A stretch of DNA of 64,000 nt from positions 18,615,358 to 18,679,357 of the forward strand of contig NC_081544.1 in assembly GCF_901000735.1 (NCBI RefSeq), written 5' to 3'. Source of the DNA: Corylus avellana (Eukaryota; Streptophyta; Magnoliopsida; Fagales; Betulaceae). Made by a program: the position numbers and the translations under genes. The notes below the pieces were generated by a model that saw only the letters and a list, made by a program, of their open reading frames with translations, was not told where the DNA came from and did no database searches. Positions 11,717-23,900 of this stretch are shown piece after piece (position 1 is the first letter of the stretch; each line of letters starts with the position of its first letter).

Positions 11717-12060
11717 ACGCCATTATCTTCCTTCTAAAAGTTGCCAAGAAATTGTATGGAAGTTGCCAACAAGACCAAGCTGTACGTCTTTTTCTGGACT
11801 AGTTTGTGCTTGCTGCGCATGAACATAGCATCCATGATTGAACTCTCATAAATTACCAGGAAAATGATCCCATATATATGGATGCTCCACAATTGTTACT
11901 TTTTGGGCGCATACGTCTTATATTATATATCCGCAACAATCAATTACTAGAAGGCCTCATGAGGATGAGTATAATTTCTATAAGGAGGTGGTATAAACTA
12001 CCTTCTTTATGCCCACCAATAAGAAGCTGGCACCTAGGATTATTGCACAAACCCAAATAA

Positions 12061-12360
12061 GAACAAAAACACCAAATTATTTAGGTTTATTCAATTTTTT
12101 TTTTTTTTTAAGAATATCTGCAGCCACCACCTCCGCCCATGGGGTGGCTCACCGACCACCCCATGGCCTGGTGGTGGCCCGCGCTGCCACCCTAGCCCAA
12201 GGGGTGGCTCAACGGCCACCCCATATGGGCTGGGGATGGCTTGCCGGCCACCTCGTATGGGCTGGGGGTGGGCGCGCGAGCAACCCCTAGGCGATGGGGT
12301 GGCCAGTGGGGGATGGGGTGGCCACCCAGCCACCCCGTCAATTTTTGTTTTTTTTTTTTT
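12061..12360. repeat. GGGGTGG/CCACCCC minisatellite element
   Basis: GC-rich block (about 12120-12340) of short palindromic units built on GGGGTGGC and GCCACCCC, bounded by poly(T) and poly(A)-rich runs. It resembles the cores of the foldback elements at 10760, 29128, 30520 and 54544. I could not find matching terminal inverted repeats here. An exact second copy lies at 17440-17739. Confidence 0.75.
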
Positions 12361-12429
12361 TTTTAAAAAAAAAAGGATTTTTTAGGGTTTAGGTGGATTA
12401 ATCTGGTACGAGAGTATTTTTTTTCTTAA

Positions 12430-14043
12430 ATTTAAGTTTATTCTAAAATGCTGAGGTGTCACTTGATGAGTGGTGGGCACAAAGGGGTGTGTTTACACCA
12501 CCCCCTTATAGAAGTCACTCTCTTTGATTTATTAGATACTAACATTGTTTGTCTCGCATGTAAGATATTAACGAATGCGAGGGCCCAATCCCTTGTTCCC
12601 TGTAAAATACAGTCGGGACTAGTGGGAGTGTCCAGTACTGCTGTGAAAATACTTATGGGTATTACGCTTGTAGGACAAGTTGCCCCACCAAGTCTCCTCT
12701 GCGTAAAGGAAAAGTGGCCACGATAGGTATGTTTACGTTTTTTTTCTTTTTTTTCTAATTTTAAAACATGTTTTGAGAAAATAAAAAATAAAAAATTTGA
12801 GCACATATTTTGAAAAAAAAATAAAAGGATCAAAATAGGCTCATCATGACCATTACGTTTCTAAGACTTATGCCACCCGGTTATACTCCTTGTAAAGTGC
12901 TTATAGTGTGCCAAGGCTTCGTACAAGGAGAATATGGGCCGATGGATCTTGGCACGTTGACTTGGCGAGATTGCCCATTTCCAGTTCTTCAGAGTCTGGC
13001 GGTGGCTAGAGATCGCATGTTTAGGAAGGAATGCCCCACTACCTTCCTTCCTCGCCCAGCTGCTAAAGGTGATTAGGTTCCTCCGGCTAATGTTCCTGTG
13101 GATTTTGTGGATCTTGATAGTGACGACGACATTTGAGGCCTCTTTTTGTGTATTTCTTTCTTTGTGCTTTCCTACAAGTCTTTGTATCTGCACTTTTTCT
13201 GAGTTTAAAAGTAAAAACTTCATTCTTTATGTGTGTGAGAGAGGGCTTCTCAATTTAATATGAGAGTTGAACATCGTGAAACCATTCTGCATGGAGATTC
13301 AGTATTTAGGCTACCCGGACACTGTTTTAATTAGTTGTATAGGAGACTACCATTGTGTGTAAATGGGGTATACTACTATCAACCCAAGCGGGATGTTGGC
13401 CTTTTGACTTTTCCGTTGTTTGAACAGAGGCATTTTAATTTGTTCTTGGTGGGCTACCAAGACATTGTTTTAACTAGTTGCATAAAGGAGTACCATTTTG
13501 CGAACGGGGTATACCCTTACCAACCCGGGCGGGATGTTGGCTCATCACCGTTTTGTGGTTTCACGTATGTGGAGCTGCATTTCACATGCATACCTTTCCT
13601 TTGTAGGATCGTTGAGTGGTCTACTTGGAGGAGTTCTTGGGACATTGTCCCTGGATTATCGAGTGTTCTTGGGACCGTTGACTCTCTAATGCTTAAGTCA
13701 GTACGGGTGTATAGAATTCATAATGGGAAATTAAATAAGGAAATAATTTCAAGTTAATCACCTTGATTCACTTTGTTTTGCCACCTTTGACGCTCATGGT
13801 TTGGTTCTTTTCGCTTCCTTTGTTGTTCATGTTAGCTTAATTAGGAGGTAAGTAGTAAATTTATACATGGTTCATACCTGAGTGGTCTTGTTGGCGCCCC
13901 TTTCATTCGTTCTATTGATAGTAATATTGGAGATGTTCCGTGTTTCCAGGGATGGGCTAATGGTTTCCCTTCTAGTGTTTCAAGGTGGTAAGTTCCTGGT
14001 CACTTGCAATCCTTCTCTCGGTAGGGACCTTCCCAAGATGGAC
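12430..14043 (-). mobile_element. 3' non-coding part of a Tat-lineage gypsy element, copy A
   Basis: Non-coding sequence downstream (minus strand) of the integrase end. It contains two diverged ~100 bp tandem units (about 13309-13408 and 13450-13550), each with a TTGTTTTAACTAGTTGCATA-like segment and a CCAACCCGGGCGGGATGTTGG-like segment. Tandem repeats after the integrase are common in Tat/Retand elements. The integrase tail (WEGPY) is recognisable at about 14030-14015, just beyond the solo LTR. Copy B of this stretch is 17809-19425. Confidence 0.6.
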
Positions 14044-15570
14044 TGATAAGTACCAAATGTTACACATTCAAGCCCCTTAACTCGCATATGTTAATTCCTT
14101 AACGTTATTATTTGTTTGATTTTGTTTTGGTTTTAGTGTTTTCAGGTTCTTAGGGAGAATATAAGAAAAACCATTTAATTTGGGCTTAAAATGCACTTTG
14201 GGGAGCATTGGCAGCAAATTTGGATCAAGCGATGATTCACACCTGACGAGTCCTACTAAAAAGGCCATATCTAGAGTTTCAAAACTCTGATTGGAGCAAG
14301 CTTTGTGGCATTGGAAAGCTAACTAAAAGATGTACAAAGTCCAGTTTCACTAGAGTTGGCTAATTCCAATGTTTAAGTGGTCAAAAGAGGCTCTGTTTGC
14401 AAGCCATCCGAAAGATGAACTTCCCGTCCAAACGGAGGTGCGCTCGAGGGTGATCGAACGCACCAGAATTGCCATTGAGCACACCAGACATGCGATCGAG
14501 CGCACTCGGGTTTCCAGGACACGCAGGGATTCCAAACCCACCTGAGAAAGGGTTTTCAGTCTCTACTTGGACTGGGAGACTGGCCTACGATTTTCCTAGG
14601 GTTTCTAGGGCTTCTAGGGCTCTCTGAATCCCTACAAATAGGCCTCTAAACATTGAAGAAAGACACCACTACCTCGGGCAAAAATTCAGCAAATAGTTCT
14701 TGGAGGCTTAGCAGAGTCATGAGCGGTTAAACCCCATAGTGGGGTATCAATGTATCCCTATCCAAGCACATTGGTTTGCTTGTATTTAAACTTATAGATT
14801 TTCAATTCATGCATGTTGATTATATAATTATGAGAATTGCTACAATTTAATTTTGTTTTTAATGTTTAAATGCAATTGTTCTTAAATTCGAAAATCAATA
14901 TTTGTGAAATTCTTATCTTGTCTTAGAAAGTCTTTTACTTTTATTGAACTCAAATCATTCTTATTTTCTGTGATGATGGGGATGATGATTATACAACGGT
15001 TTTAACTAACATATAATCAAAAGGGTTAGATAGGCCATACCTAAGGAAGACGGGTCGTACCATATCTTAGTGGTTAGGTGGACGATCCATGCCTACCAAA
15101 GATGGGTGATACTTACTCTCTTGATTATATGTACGCTATTAAAGAATTATATAATCCATACCAAAGGAAGACAGGTCGTACCACATCTTAGTGGTTAGGT
15201 GGATGATCCGTGCCAACCAAAGATGGATTATACTTATTCTTTAATAAGATATTTTCTTGTTTAGTTATACCATGCATAGAATGAATTTATTGATTAAATA
15301 TGATTAACCATTGTTGTGCGGATGGAGGTGAAGTCAATACCCTACACTCTCTCTTATATTCAAATTCTCTTTTATTTTCATGCACTTTAGTTACAAAACA
15401 ATTCAATCATCTTTTAAATTAAGTTACTTTTAATCTTCATAAACTTGATAACAACACCCTTACAGTCCTTGAGGTTCGACACTGTCTCTATAGCCTTATC
15501 CTACAAAGATTCGTATTATTGCGACTGGTATTTTATCATTGATTATTTTTGCTTTGAAAACACCACATCA
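14044..15570 (+). mobile_element. Solo Athila-like LTR inside gypsy integrase, copy A
   Basis: A 1527 bp TG...CA unit starting TGATAAGTACCAAATGTTAC and ending GAAAACACCACATCA, standing alone. It splits the minus-strand integrase between GKLGP and WEGPY. Features: a CpG-dense GCGCTCGAGGG-type module (14440-14520), a promoter-like CCTACAAATAGGCC box (14632-14645), and two ~85 bp imperfect tandem units (about 15027-15120 and 15150-15240, each with AAGACGGGTCGTACCA-like and TTAGTGGTTAGGTGGA). No clean 5 bp target duplication was visible. Confidence 0.8.
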
Positions 15571-17092
15571 TTTTTTGGGACCCAACTTACCGTCGACTGG
15601 GTCGTTCATTGGAGGCAGCATTTTTCTTAGAACAAGGTTTCCCCTTTTGAAATCACTGTGTTTGACCTTCTGATTATAGTATTTTGCAGTGGTCTGTTGA
15701 TAGGCTGCTATGTGCATGGCGGCCTGTGTCCTTCTTTCATCTAGTATATCCAGATTCTCCCTTAAATTTTGACTGTTTTCTTCCTCATTGAAGTAGGCTT
15801 GCCTGTGACTTGGCATGCCTATGTCACCTAGAATCATTGCTTCACTTCCAAATGCTAGGGCAAATGGAGTGTCTCCAGTTGCTGTTCTCGTGGTCGTTTG
15901 ATAAGCCCACAGTACCTCTGGTAATTCTTCTTCCCCTAGACCCTTGGCTTTGTCTAACCTTCTCTTTATCATTCTGAAGATTGTTTTGTTTGTTGCTTCG
16001 ACTTGCCCATTGGCTTGGGGGTGTGCTGGTTAAGAGTAATAGTTATGTATACCCAGTTCCGAACACTAGTCTCTGGTGGGTTATCGAATTACTTACTGTT
16101 ATTCGAAACAATCGACTGTGGGATGCCAACTACAAACCACTAATCTTCACATGAAGTGTTCAATCTTCTTTTTAGTTATTGTAGCTAGTGCTTTCACCTC
16201 TGCCCATTTGGTGAAGTAGTTGACTACTACCACAGCAAACTTGACTCCCCATTTTCCTAGTGGCAAGGGTCAGACAATATCCACTTCCCACTGGGCAAAC
16301 AGCCATAGAGTAAATATGGACGTATGATCTTCTTGCGGACTCTGAGGGACGTTGGCGAATTGCTGGCATTTTTTGACCTTGTCGTGTGCATCTTGGGCCA
16401 TGGTGGGCTAGTAGTATCCTACCCTCAAGGCTTTGTGGTGAGGGATCTTCTTCCCTAATGGTTCCCACATATGCCTTCATGAATCTCTCTTAAGACGTAG
16501 TCTACTTCCCCATCTGACAGACATCGCAACAGCGGATGTATAAAACTTCATTTGTACAAAATGACATTTTGGATCGTGTATCTAGCAGCTCGGCACCAAA
16601 CTGCTTTGGCCTCTTTTGGGTCTTCTAGGAGTCCTCCATTTGTCAAATATTTCACAACAGGTTTTTTCCAACTTATATCATTTATTGACATCACATACCT
16701 GGGGTTTGGTGATCTTCAATAGGTAATGTTTTCAGCTTTCCCTGAGGTGGTTCAATGTTTGAAGTGGCAAGGCGTGCTAACTGGTCCGCTTTAACGTTGT
16801 ACTCTTTTGAGACTTGCTGGATTTGAAATTTTGCAAATGTGTCCTTTGCAGCTAGGGCTTTCTGAAAATACTTTTTTTTTTTATCTTCTCTCCTTTTGCT
16901 TTATATTCGCCTATCATTTGTCCGACCACTAGTTGGTAGTCACTTTGTACACTTACATTGCTGGCTCGCAATTGCTTCGCTAGGTGAAGCCCGGCTATGA
17001 GTGCTTCATATTCAGCTTCGTTGTTGGTAGCCTGAAACTTGAACTTGAGAGTGTGTTGGTATGTGATGCTGCTGGGTGTTTTGATGACAATT
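15571..17092 (-). pseudogene. Tat gypsy integrase and second RNase H, copy A
   Basis: Minus-strand pol fragments: RNase H (ATNNEAEYEALIAGL, LVVGQM) from the gap at 17092 down to about 16855, integrase N and core segments at about 16480-16150 (YYWPTMAQDA, NYFTKWAEVKALATIT in a shifted frame), and the integrase C-terminal part at 15972-15571 (LPEVLWAYQTTTRTATG, KLGP). Several stops and frameshifts. Identical to the corresponding part of copy B, described there. Confidence 0.85.
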
Positions 17093-17192
17093 NNNNNNNN
17101 NNNNNNNNNNNNNNNNNNNNNNNNNNNNNNNNNNNNNNNNNNNNNNNNNNNNNNNNNNNNNNNNNNNNNNNNNNNNNNNNNNNNNNNNNNNN
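17093..17192. other. Assembly gap (100 N)
   Basis: Exactly 100 N inside the RNase H region of the Tat element. The sequence after the gap restarts at a point already seen 5.28 kb earlier, which suggests a negative (overlapping) gap. Confidence 1.
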
Positions 17193-17439
17193 TGCGCATG
17201 AACATAGCATCCATGATTGAACTCTCATAAATTACCAGGAAAATGATCCCATATATATGGATGCTCCACAATTGTTACTTTTTGGGCGCATACGTCTTAT
17301 ATTATATATCCGCAACAATCAATTACTAGAAGGCCTCATGAGGATGAGTATAATTTCTATAAGGAGGTGGTATAAACTACCTTCTTTATGCCCACCAATA
17401 AGAAGCTGGCACCTAGGATTATTGCACAAACCCAAATAA

Positions 17440-17739
17440 GAACAAAAACACCAAATTATTTAGGTTTATTCAATTTTTTTTTTTTTTTAAGAATATCTGC
17501 AGCCACCACCTCCGCCCATGGGGTGGCTCACCGACCACCCCATGGCCTGGTGGTGGCCCGCGCTGCCACCCTAGCCCAAGGGGTGGCTCAACGGCCACCC
17601 CATATGGGCTGGGGATGGCTTGCCGGCCACCTCGTATGGGCTGGGGGTGGGCGCGCGAGCAACCCCTAGGCGATGGGGTGGCCAGTGGGGGATGGGGTGG
17701 CCACCCAGCCACCCCGTCAATTTTTGTTTTTTTTTTTTT
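17440..17739. repeat. GGGGTGG/CCACCCC minisatellite element, copy B
   Basis: Same sequence as 12061-12360, carried along by the block duplication. Confidence 0.75.
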
Positions 17740-17808
17740 TTTTAAAAAAAAAAGGATTTTTTAGGGTTTAGGTGGATTAATCTGGTACGAGAGTATTTTT
17801 TTTCTTAA

Positions 17809-19425
17809 ATTTAAGTTTATTCTAAAATGCTGAGGTGTCACTTGATGAGTGGTGGGCACAAAGGGGTGGTGTGTTTACACCACCCCCTTATAGAAGTCAC
17901 TCTCTTTGATTTATTAGATACTAACATTGTTTGTCTCGCATGTAAGATATTAACGAATGCGAGGGCCCAATCCCTTGTTCCCTGTAAAATACAGTCGGGA
18001 CTAGTGGGAGTGTCCAGTACTGCTGTGAAAATACTTATGGGTATTACGCTTGTAGGACAAGTTGCCCCACCAAGTCTCCTCTGCGTAAAGGAAAAGTGGC
18101 CACGATAGGTATGTTTACGTTTTTTTTCTTTTTTTTCTAATTTTAAAACATGTTTTGAGAAAATAAAAAATAAAAAATTTGAGCACATATTTTGAAAAAA
18201 AAATAAAAGGATCAAAATAGGCTCATCATGACCATTACGTTTCTAAGACTTATGCCACCCGGTTATACTCCTTGTAAAGTGCTTATAGTGTGCCAAGGCT
18301 TCGTACAAGGAGAATATGGGCCGATGGATCTTGGCACGTTGACTTGGCGAGATTGCCCATTTCCAGTTCTTCAGAGTCTGGCGGTGGCTAGAGATCGCAT
18401 GTTTAGGAAGGAATGCCCCACTACCTTCCTTCCTCGCCCAGCTGCTAAAGGTGATTAGGTTCCTCCGGCTAATGTTCCTGTGGATTTTGTGGATCTTGAT
18501 AGTGACGACGACATTTGAGGCCTCTTTTTGTGTATTTCTTTCTTTGTGCTTTCCTACAAGTCTTTGTATCTGCACTTTTTCTGAGTTTAAAAGTAAAAAC
18601 TTCATTCTTTATGTGTGTGAGAGAGGGCTTCTCAATTTAATATGAGAGTTGAACATCGTGAAACCATTCTGCATGGAGATTCAGTATTTAGGCTACCCGG
18701 ACACTGTTTTAATTAGTTGTATAGGAGACTACCATTGTGTGTAAATGGGGTATACTACTATCAACCCAAGCGGGATGTTGGCCTTTTGACTTTTCCGTTG
18801 TTTGAACAGAGGCATTTTAATTTGTTCTTGGTGGGCTACCAAGACATTGTTTTAACTAGTTGCATAAAGGAGTACCATTTTGCGAACGGGGTATACCCTT
18901 ACCAACCCGGGCGGGATGTTGGCTCATCACCGTTTTGTGGTTTCACGTATGTGGAGCTGCATTTCACATGCATACCTTTCCTTTGTAGGATCGTTGAGTG
19001 GTCTACTTGGAGGAGTTCTTGGGACATTGTCCCTGGATTATCGAGTGTTCTTGGGACCGTTGACTCTCTAATGCTTAAGTCAGTACGGGTGTATAGAATT
19101 CATAATGGGAAATTAAATAAGGAAATAATTTCAAGTTAATCACCTTGATTCACTTTGTTTTGCCACCTTTGACGCTCATGGTTTGGTTCTTTTCGCTTCC
19201 TTTGTTGTTCATGTTAGCTTAATTAGGAGGTAAGTAGTAAATTTATACATGGTTCATACCTGAGTGGTCTTGTTGGCGCCCCTTTCATTCGTTCTATTGA
19301 TAGTAATATTGGAGATGTTCCGTGTTTCCAGGGATGGGCTAATGGTTTCCCTTCTAGTGTTTCAAGGTGGTAAGTTCCTGGTCACTTGCAATCCTTCTCT
19401 CGGTAGGGACCTTCCCAAGATGGAC
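17809..19425 (-). mobile_element. 3' non-coding part of the Tat-lineage element, copy B
   Basis: Counterpart of 12430-14043, including the two ~100 bp tandem units (about 18691-18790 and 18832-18932). Copy B has three extra bases near 17867. Confidence 0.6.
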
Positions 19426-20952
19426 TGATAAGTACCAAATGTTACACATTCAAGCCCCTTAACTCGCATATGTTAATTCCTTAACGTTATTATTTGTTTG
19501 ATTTTGTTTTGGTTTTAGTGTTTTCAGGTTCTTAGGGAGAATATAAGAAAAACCATTTAATTTGGGCTTAAAATGCACTTTGGGGAGCATTGGCAGCAAA
19601 TTTGGATCAAGCGATGATTCACACCTGACGAGTCCTACTAAAAAGGCCATATCTAGAGTTTCAAAACTCTGATTGGAGCAAGCTTTGTGGCATTGGAAAG
19701 CTAACTAAAAGATGTACAAAGTCCAGTTTCACTAGAGTTGGCTAATTCCAATGTTTAAGTGGTCAAAAGAGGCTCTGTTTGCAAGCCATCCGAAAGATGA
19801 ACTTCCCGTCCAAACGGAGGTGCGCTCGAGGGTGATCGAACGCACCAGAATTGCCATTGAGCACACCAGACATGCGATCGAGCGCACTCGGGTTTCCAGG
19901 ACACGCAGGGATTCCAAACCCACCTGAGAAAGGGTTTTCAGTCTCTACTTGGACTGGGAGACTGGCCTACGATTTTCCTAGGGTTTCTAGGGCTTCTAGG
20001 GCTCTCTGAATCCCTACAAATAGGCCTCTAAACATTGAAGAAAGACACCACTACCTCGGGCAAAAATTCAGCAAATAGTTCTTGGAGGCTTAGCAGAGTC
20101 ATGAGCGGTTAAACCCCATAGTGGGGTATCAATGTATCCCTATCCAAGCACATTGGTTTGCTTGTATTTAAACTTATAGATTTTCAATTCATGCATGTTG
20201 ATTATATAATTATGAGAATTGCTACAATTTAATTTTGTTTTTAATGTTTAAATGCAATTGTTCTTAAATTCGAAAATCAATATTTGTGAAATTCTTATCT
20301 TGTCTTAGAAAGTCTTTTACTTTTATTGAACTCAAATCATTCTTATTTTCTGTGATGATGGGGATGATGATTATACAACGGTTTTAACTAACATATAATC
20401 AAAAGGGTTAGATAGGCCATACCTAAGGAAGACGGGTCGTACCATATCTTAGTGGTTAGGTGGACGATCCATGCCTACCAAAGATGGGTGATACTTACTC
20501 TCTTGATTATATGTACGCTATTAAAGAATTATATAATCCATACCAAAGGAAGACAGGTCGTACCACATCTTAGTGGTTAGGTGGATGATCCGTGCCAACC
20601 AAAGATGGATTATACTTATTCTTTAATAAGATATTTTCTTGTTTAGTTATACCATGCATAGAATGAATTTATTGATTAAATATGATTAACCATTGTTGTG
20701 CGGATGGAGGTGAAGTCAATACCCTACACTCTCTCTTATATTCAAATTCTCTTTTATTTTCATGCACTTTAGTTACAAAACAATTCAATCATCTTTTAAA
20801 TTAAGTTACTTTTAATCTTCATAAACTTGATAACAACACCCTTACAGTCCTTGAGGTTCGACACTGTCTCTATAGCCTTATCCTACAAAGATTCGTATTA
20901 TTGCGACTGGTATTTTATCATTGATTATTTTTGCTTTGAAAACACCACATCA
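19426..20952 (+). mobile_element. Solo Athila-like LTR, copy B
   Basis: Counterpart of 14044-15570 and the same length, 1527 bp. It splits the minus-strand integrase at the same codon. Confidence 0.8.
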
Positions 20953-23900
20953 TTTTTTGGGACCCAACTTACCGTCGACTGGGTCGTTCATTGGAGGCAG
21001 CATTTTTCTTAGAACAAGGTTTCCCCTTTTGAAATCACTGTGTTTGACCTTCTGATTATAGTATTTTGCAGTGGTCTGTTGATAGGCTGCTATGTGCATG
21101 GCGGCCTGTGTCCTTCTTTCATCTAGTATATCCAGATTCTCCCTTAAATTTTGACTGTTTTCTTCCTCATTGAAGTAGGCTTGCCTGTGACTTGGCATGC
21201 CTATGTCACCTAGAATCATTGCTTCACTTCCAAATGCTAGGGCAAATGGAGTGTCTCCAGTTGCTGTTCTCGTGGTCGTTTGATAAGCCCACAGTACCTC
21301 TGGTAATTCTTCTTCCCCTAGACCCTTGGCTTTGTCTAACCTTCTCTTTATCATTCTGAAGATTGTTTTGTTTGTTGCTTCGACTTGCCCATTGGCTTGG
21401 GGGTGTGCTGGTTAAGAGTAATAGTTATGTATACCCAGTTCCGAACACTAGTCTCTGGTGGGTTATCGAATTACTTACTGTTATTCGAAACAATCGACTG
21501 TGGGATGCCAACTACAAACCACTAATCTTCACATGAAGTGTTCAATCTTCTTTTTAGTTATTGTAGCTAGTGCTTTCACCTCTGCCCATTTGGTGAAGTA
21601 GTTGACTACTACCACAACAAACTTGACTCCCCATTTTCCTAGTGGCAAGGGTCAGACAATATCCACTTCCCACTGGGCAAACAGCCATAGAGTAAATATG
21701 GACGTATGATCTTCTTGCGGACTCTGAGGGACGTTGGCGAATTGCTGGCATTTTTTGACCTTGTCGTGTGCATCTTGGGCCATGGTGGGCTAGTAGTATC
21801 CTACCCTCAAGGCTTTGTGGTGAGGGATCTTCTTCCCTAATGGTTCCCACATATGCCTTCATGAATCTCTCTTAAGACGTAGTCTACTTCCCCATCTGAC
21901 AGACATCGCAACAGCGGATGTATAAAACTTCATTTGTACAAAATGACATTTTGGATCGTGTATCTAGCAGCTCGGCACCAAACTGCTTTGGCCTCTTTTG
22001 GGTCTTCTAGGAGTCCTCCATTTGTCAAATATTTCACAACAGGTTTTTTCCAACTTATATCATTTATTGACATCACATACCTGGGGTTTGGTGATCTTCA
22101 ATAGGTAATGTTTTCAGCTTTCCCTGAGGTGGTTCAATGTTTGAAGTGGCAAGGCGTGCTAACTGGTCCGCTTTAACGTTGTACTCTTTTGAGACTTGCT
22201 GGATTTGAAATTTTGCAAATGTGTCCTTTGCAGCTAGGGCTTTCTGAAAATACTTTTTTTTTTTATCTTCTCTCCTTTTGCTTTATATTCGCCTATCATT
22301 TGTCCGACCACTAGTTGGTAGTCACTTTGTACACTTACATTGCTGGCTCGCAATTGCTTCGCTAGGTGAAGCCCGGCTATGAGTGCTTCATATTCAGCTT
22401 CGTTGTTGGTAGCCTGAAACTTGAACTTGAGAGTGTGTTGGTATGTGATGCTGCTGGGTGTTTTGATGACAATTCTTGCTCCACTTTTATCTGAGCATGA
22501 GTATCCGTCCACTTCAACAGCCTAGACATATTCATTCTCTTCTTCTTTCGTATCTTCCACATCTTCTGTGAATTGCCCGAGGAAATCTGCTACTGCTTGC
22601 GCTCTTATTGCCGTTCTGGGGAGATATTTGATGTCGAATTCTCCTAGTTTGACTGACCATTGCACCAGCCTTAGTAGCCTGACGGATGTGATCGGGTCAA
22701 ATGCCAACTTTTCAATGCTAGGGTATCTGATTTCTACTCCTTGCAGCACCCGGCTAGTGTATTATACTGGTTCCTGCATCTTTTGGTCCTCCCTGATGAG
22801 AATGGAGCTTACGGTTGTCACTGAGGATGCTAGATAAATGTAGAGCGATTCGCTTAGTGCAGCTCTACTGAGGAGTGGGGGGTTCGTCAGGTACCCCTTG
22901 AGTTCTTGGAACGCTGCTTCGCATTCTTCGTTCCATTCGAAGGACTTCCACAATATTTTAAAGAATGGGAGGCTTGTGTCAGTTTACAGGAGATGAATCT
23001 GTTGAGGGCAGCCAGGCGTCCTGTGAGACACTGCAATTCCTTTGTGTTCCAAGGTGGTTGCATGTCAATAATGGCTTTGATCTTCTCCGAGTTTGCTTCG
23101 ATGCCTCGTTGGGATACCATGAAACCAAGGAATTTACCCGAGGAGACCTGAATGCACATTTAGATGGGTTAAGTTTCATGTTGTATTCCTTTAATACTCC
23201 AAAGGTTTCTTCTAAATCGGTTACACGATTACTAGCCTGACGACTTTTGACTAGCATAAATTCAACATTAACTTCTTCATTTTTACCAATTTGCATTCTA
23301 AATATTGAATTTACTAACCGTTGGTAGGTAGCTCTGATGTTCTTCAAGCCGAACGACATAGCCATCTAGCATTTGAGCCCTCTGTCAGTAATGAAGGCTA
23401 TTTTCTCTTGGTCCAAAGGTCCATTTTGATCTGGTTGTAGCCCGAGAATGCGTCCACAAGGCTTAACAACTTGTGCCCAGAGGTAGAGTCCACTAGAAGA
23501 TCTATCCTGGGCAATGGGAAACTGTCCTTAGGACAAGCTTGGTTTAAGTCCGTGAAATCCACACACATGAACCACTTTCCATTGGACTTTTTTACCATCA
23601 CCACATTGGATATTCAGTCGAGATAATAGACCTTGCGGATAAATCCTGCCGCTAGGAGTTTCTTCGCTTCTTTTGCTATCGCCATGTTGTGCTCGGGAGT
23701 AAAACTTCTTTTTTGGATCACCGGTTTGACTTGTGGATCAACATTCAATCAGTGGGAGATTACTTTGGTGCTAATGCCTAGCATGTCATTGTGAGTCCAC
23801 TAAAAGATCTCCTTGTGCCTTTTGAGAACCTGTATGAGTTCTTCCTTCATGTATTGCCCATTCTGGACGAGATGGTTTGGATTATCGTCGATCTGGATCT

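Larger units (their letters stand above)
11814..17092. repeat. 5.28 kb duplicated block, copy A
   Basis: Near-identical to 17193-22474. I saw one 3 bp length difference (GGTGGTG expansion near 12486 against 17867) and one substitution (16217 against 21599) in about 5.28 kb. Copy A ends exactly at the 100-N gap and copy B begins exactly after it. This is the signature of two overlapping contigs that were placed side by side instead of being merged, so the content should probably be counted once. Confidence 0.95.
17193..22474. repeat. 5.28 kb duplicated block, copy B
   Basis: Counterpart of copy A (11814-17092). At 22474 it continues without a break into the rest of the Tat element, whereas copy A stops at the gap. 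Copy B is therefore in the contig that holds the complete downstream context. Confidence 0.95.

Noticed and set aside
12459..13223. Open frames of 90-140 codons on both strands (with exact copies at 17838-18605)
   Set aside because: They fall in the non-coding 3' part of the Tat element and in its tandem repeats, and none matches a known domain.
14044..15570. Treating the LTRs at 14044 and 19426 as the two ends of one retrotransposon
   Set aside because: They are the same solo LTR seen twice through the 5.28 kb block duplication across the gap.
16852..17271. Frames running through the 100-N gap
   Set aside because: Translation across N is meaningless; only the RNase H part left of the gap is real.
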